Shown here piece after piece: positions 50,305-50,962 of a stretch of DNA of 50,962 nt; within the stretch, counting starts at the first letter, position 1, and each line of letters opens with the position of its first letter. Made by a program: the position numbers and the translations under genes. This stretch comes from Nitrosarchaeum sp. (GTDB lineage Archaea > Thermoproteota > Nitrososphaeria > Nitrososphaerales > Nitrosopumilaceae): the NCBI GenBank assembly GCA_018334095.1, contig JAGXTE010000036.1:1-50962 (forward strand). The letters run 5' to 3'. The notes under the pieces are model-generated. The model was given only the letters and a program-made list of their open reading frames with translations, was not told the DNA's origin and made no database searches.

Positions 50305-50463
50305 TTGAAGATTTCAGAAATCATTCAAAATGCAAGTGAGTTTGGACTCAAAATTAACAAATTAGATGATTTGGACGAAGAGATTCTAGATGACATGCAT
50401 CAATCGGTAATAGAATACAAAGAAAAGAGATACTCGCTGCACACAATTGATTATTTGTGGTAG
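50305..50463 (+). CDS. 52-aa acidic hypothetical
   Basis: A small soluble helical ORF from TTG 50305 (LDDLDEEILDDMHQSVIEYKEKRYSLHTIDYLW). It is acidic in the middle. It has no cysteines or signal. It follows the TFB gene on the same strand by 90 bases. Not recognised. Confidence 0.55.
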   Translation: MKISEIIQNASEFGLKINKLDDLDEEILDDMHQSVIEYKEKRYSLHTIDYLW

Positions 50464-50476
50464 ATAGTACTTGGGT

Positions 50477-50596
50477 CTATTTGTTATTTTGCAGTTCCTG
50501 TATTTTCAATTCTAGTTCTTTTATCCTGTTTCTCAATTCTATATTTTCATCTCTTAGTACATCTCTCTCTTTTGTGAGTATTTCATTAAGATCCAT
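50477..50596 (-). CDS. 39-aa coiled-coil peptide
   Basis: Nearly the whole peptide is one heptad-patterned helix (VLRDENIELRNRIKELELKIQEL), like the short leucine zippers seen near small archaeal genes. It has no DNA-binding basic region. A dimerising role is likely; the partner is unknown. Confidence 0.55.
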   Translation of the reverse strand: MDLNEILTKERDVLRDENIELRNRIKELELKIQELQNNK

Positions 50597-50659
50597 TAAT
50601 TTTCATTTTAATCATATTCAATTAAAGATTTGGCAATATGACGAGAAATTAAAAAAAAG

Positions 50660-50701
50660 AATCAGTATGATCAAAAGGGGAAATTTCTAATCATACTGAT
50701 T
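50660..50701. terminator. 12-base perfect hairpin over gene end
   Basis: AATCAGTATGAT (50660-50671) and ATCATACTGATT (50690-50701) pair exactly around an 18-base loop. The right arm carries the stop codon of the minus gene (50691). It could end that transcript, or bind a protein as DNA; the long loop is unusual for a terminator. Confidence 0.5.
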
Positions 50702-50873
50702 TTGTTACATGCGAAGTCATTTTTTGGTAATTGTTTCCTGGTGCTGGCATTTTGTCTGTTGGGGAAACTTTCAAATTTGCAAGTTTTACAATTATTGGCA
50801 GCATCTTTGCAGGAACCGCTACTGCAATAATTCCTAAGGAAATCGATGGTTTCTTTGTTTGAAGGGATTTCAT
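50691..50873 (-). CDS. 60-aa small hydrophobic protein
   Basis: From ATG 50873 the ORF has a basic start (MKSLQTKK), a hydrophobic segment (ISLGIIAVAVPAKMLPIIVKL) and a polar tail. It looks like a small membrane or secreted peptide. The promoter block at 50903-50921 lies 29 bases upstream, matching the spacing at other copies. An alternative frame to 50883 is Cys-rich but lacks this promoter fit. The stop falls within a hairpin. Confidence 0.55.
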   Translation of the reverse strand: MKSLQTKKPSISLGIIAVAVPAKMLPIIVKLANLKVSPTDKMPAPGNNYQKMTSHVTKSV

Positions 50874-50902
50874 GTAACTTCAAATATTCTAAAATATTTT
50901 TG

Positions 50903-50921
50903 ATTAAAACCTTTGATTAAA
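50903..50921 (-). promoter_or_regulatory. Shared promoter block, copy 5
   Basis: Read on the minus strand, TTTAATCAAAGGTTTTAAT matches the 19-base block at 18 positions. It ends 29 bases before ATG 50873. It links this small gene to the secreted-protein set in the 11-20 kb region. Confidence 0.6.
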
Positions 50922-50962
50922 TTTGGATTTAACTAATTGTATTAAATACTAATTTTGAAATG

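Noticed and set aside
50671..50883. 70-aa Cys-containing ORF on minus strand at window end
   Set aside because: It overlaps the ORF from 50873 in another frame. The promoter block spacing fits the 50873 start, and no conserved zinc motif supports this frame, though it cannot be excluded.

Overview
The window looks like chromosome of an ammonia-oxidizing-type marine thaumarchaeon (Nitrososphaerota, Nitrosopumilus-like). The reasons are low G+C, an archaeal TBP, a housekeeping TFB plus a second divergent TFB, stand-alone and full-length Lrp/AsnC regulators, a PEFG-type C-terminal sorting signal, tandem C-terminal WIKNNA-WWADG repeats typical of thaumarchaeal secreted proteins, a class III cyclase, Sua5, an aRF1-like protein, many TTG/GTG starts and apparently leaderless promoters. 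The assignment rests on recognised protein families, not on a database search.

Region 1 (1-7076) is accessory DNA. It begins with a tRNA-Ser(CGA) gene. The last 11 bases of that gene recur at the end of two near-identical ~33-base repeats (5455-5487 and 7044-7076), as expected for tandem elements integrated at the tRNA 3' end. No integrase or replication gene is recognisable inside. The island holds about 26 very small ORFs, mostly 30-60 codons: zinc ribbons, C2H2 mini-fingers, a TRASH-like finger and small basic proteins. It also holds a divergent TFB. Two sets of genes are duplicated inside it: a three-gene A-B-C cassette (1536-2039 and 4771-5321) and a two-gene KKLFAKL/C2H2 cassette (3084-3306 on +, 6309-6532 on -). 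The second - copy is part of a five-gene operon whose genes overlap by 1-4 bases.

Region 2 (7.1-16.8 kb) returns to chromosomal genes: an MscS channel, a voltage-sensor-like membrane protein, an aRF1-like GGQ protein, several secreted proteins, a two-finger C2H2 protein, a class III nucleotide cyclase, DoxX, Sua5 (t6A synthesis) and tiny membrane proteins.

Region 3 (17-36 kb) is rich in exported proteins (beta-propeller, Cys-rich, WIKNNA-repeat and PEFG-tailed proteins) together with MscL, coiled-coil proteins, a JAMM protease, an orphan Dpp-type permease pair and a SWIM protein. A 19-base promoter block, TTTAATCAAAGGTTATAAT, is identical or nearly so upstream of several secreted-protein genes (11554, 12132, 19457, weaker at 17072, and the minus gene at 50873). 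It usually ends 28-30 bases before the start codon.

Region 4 (36-51 kb) carries a nuclease-like protein, an SNF2 helicase, TBP, superoxide dismutase, an FAD-linked oxidase, a matrixin-like protease, an HD-domain protein, a membrane DnaJ, an Lrp regulator, a TPR protein and the housekeeping TFB. A structured hairpin at 41534-41595 may be a small RNA or a bidirectional terminator.
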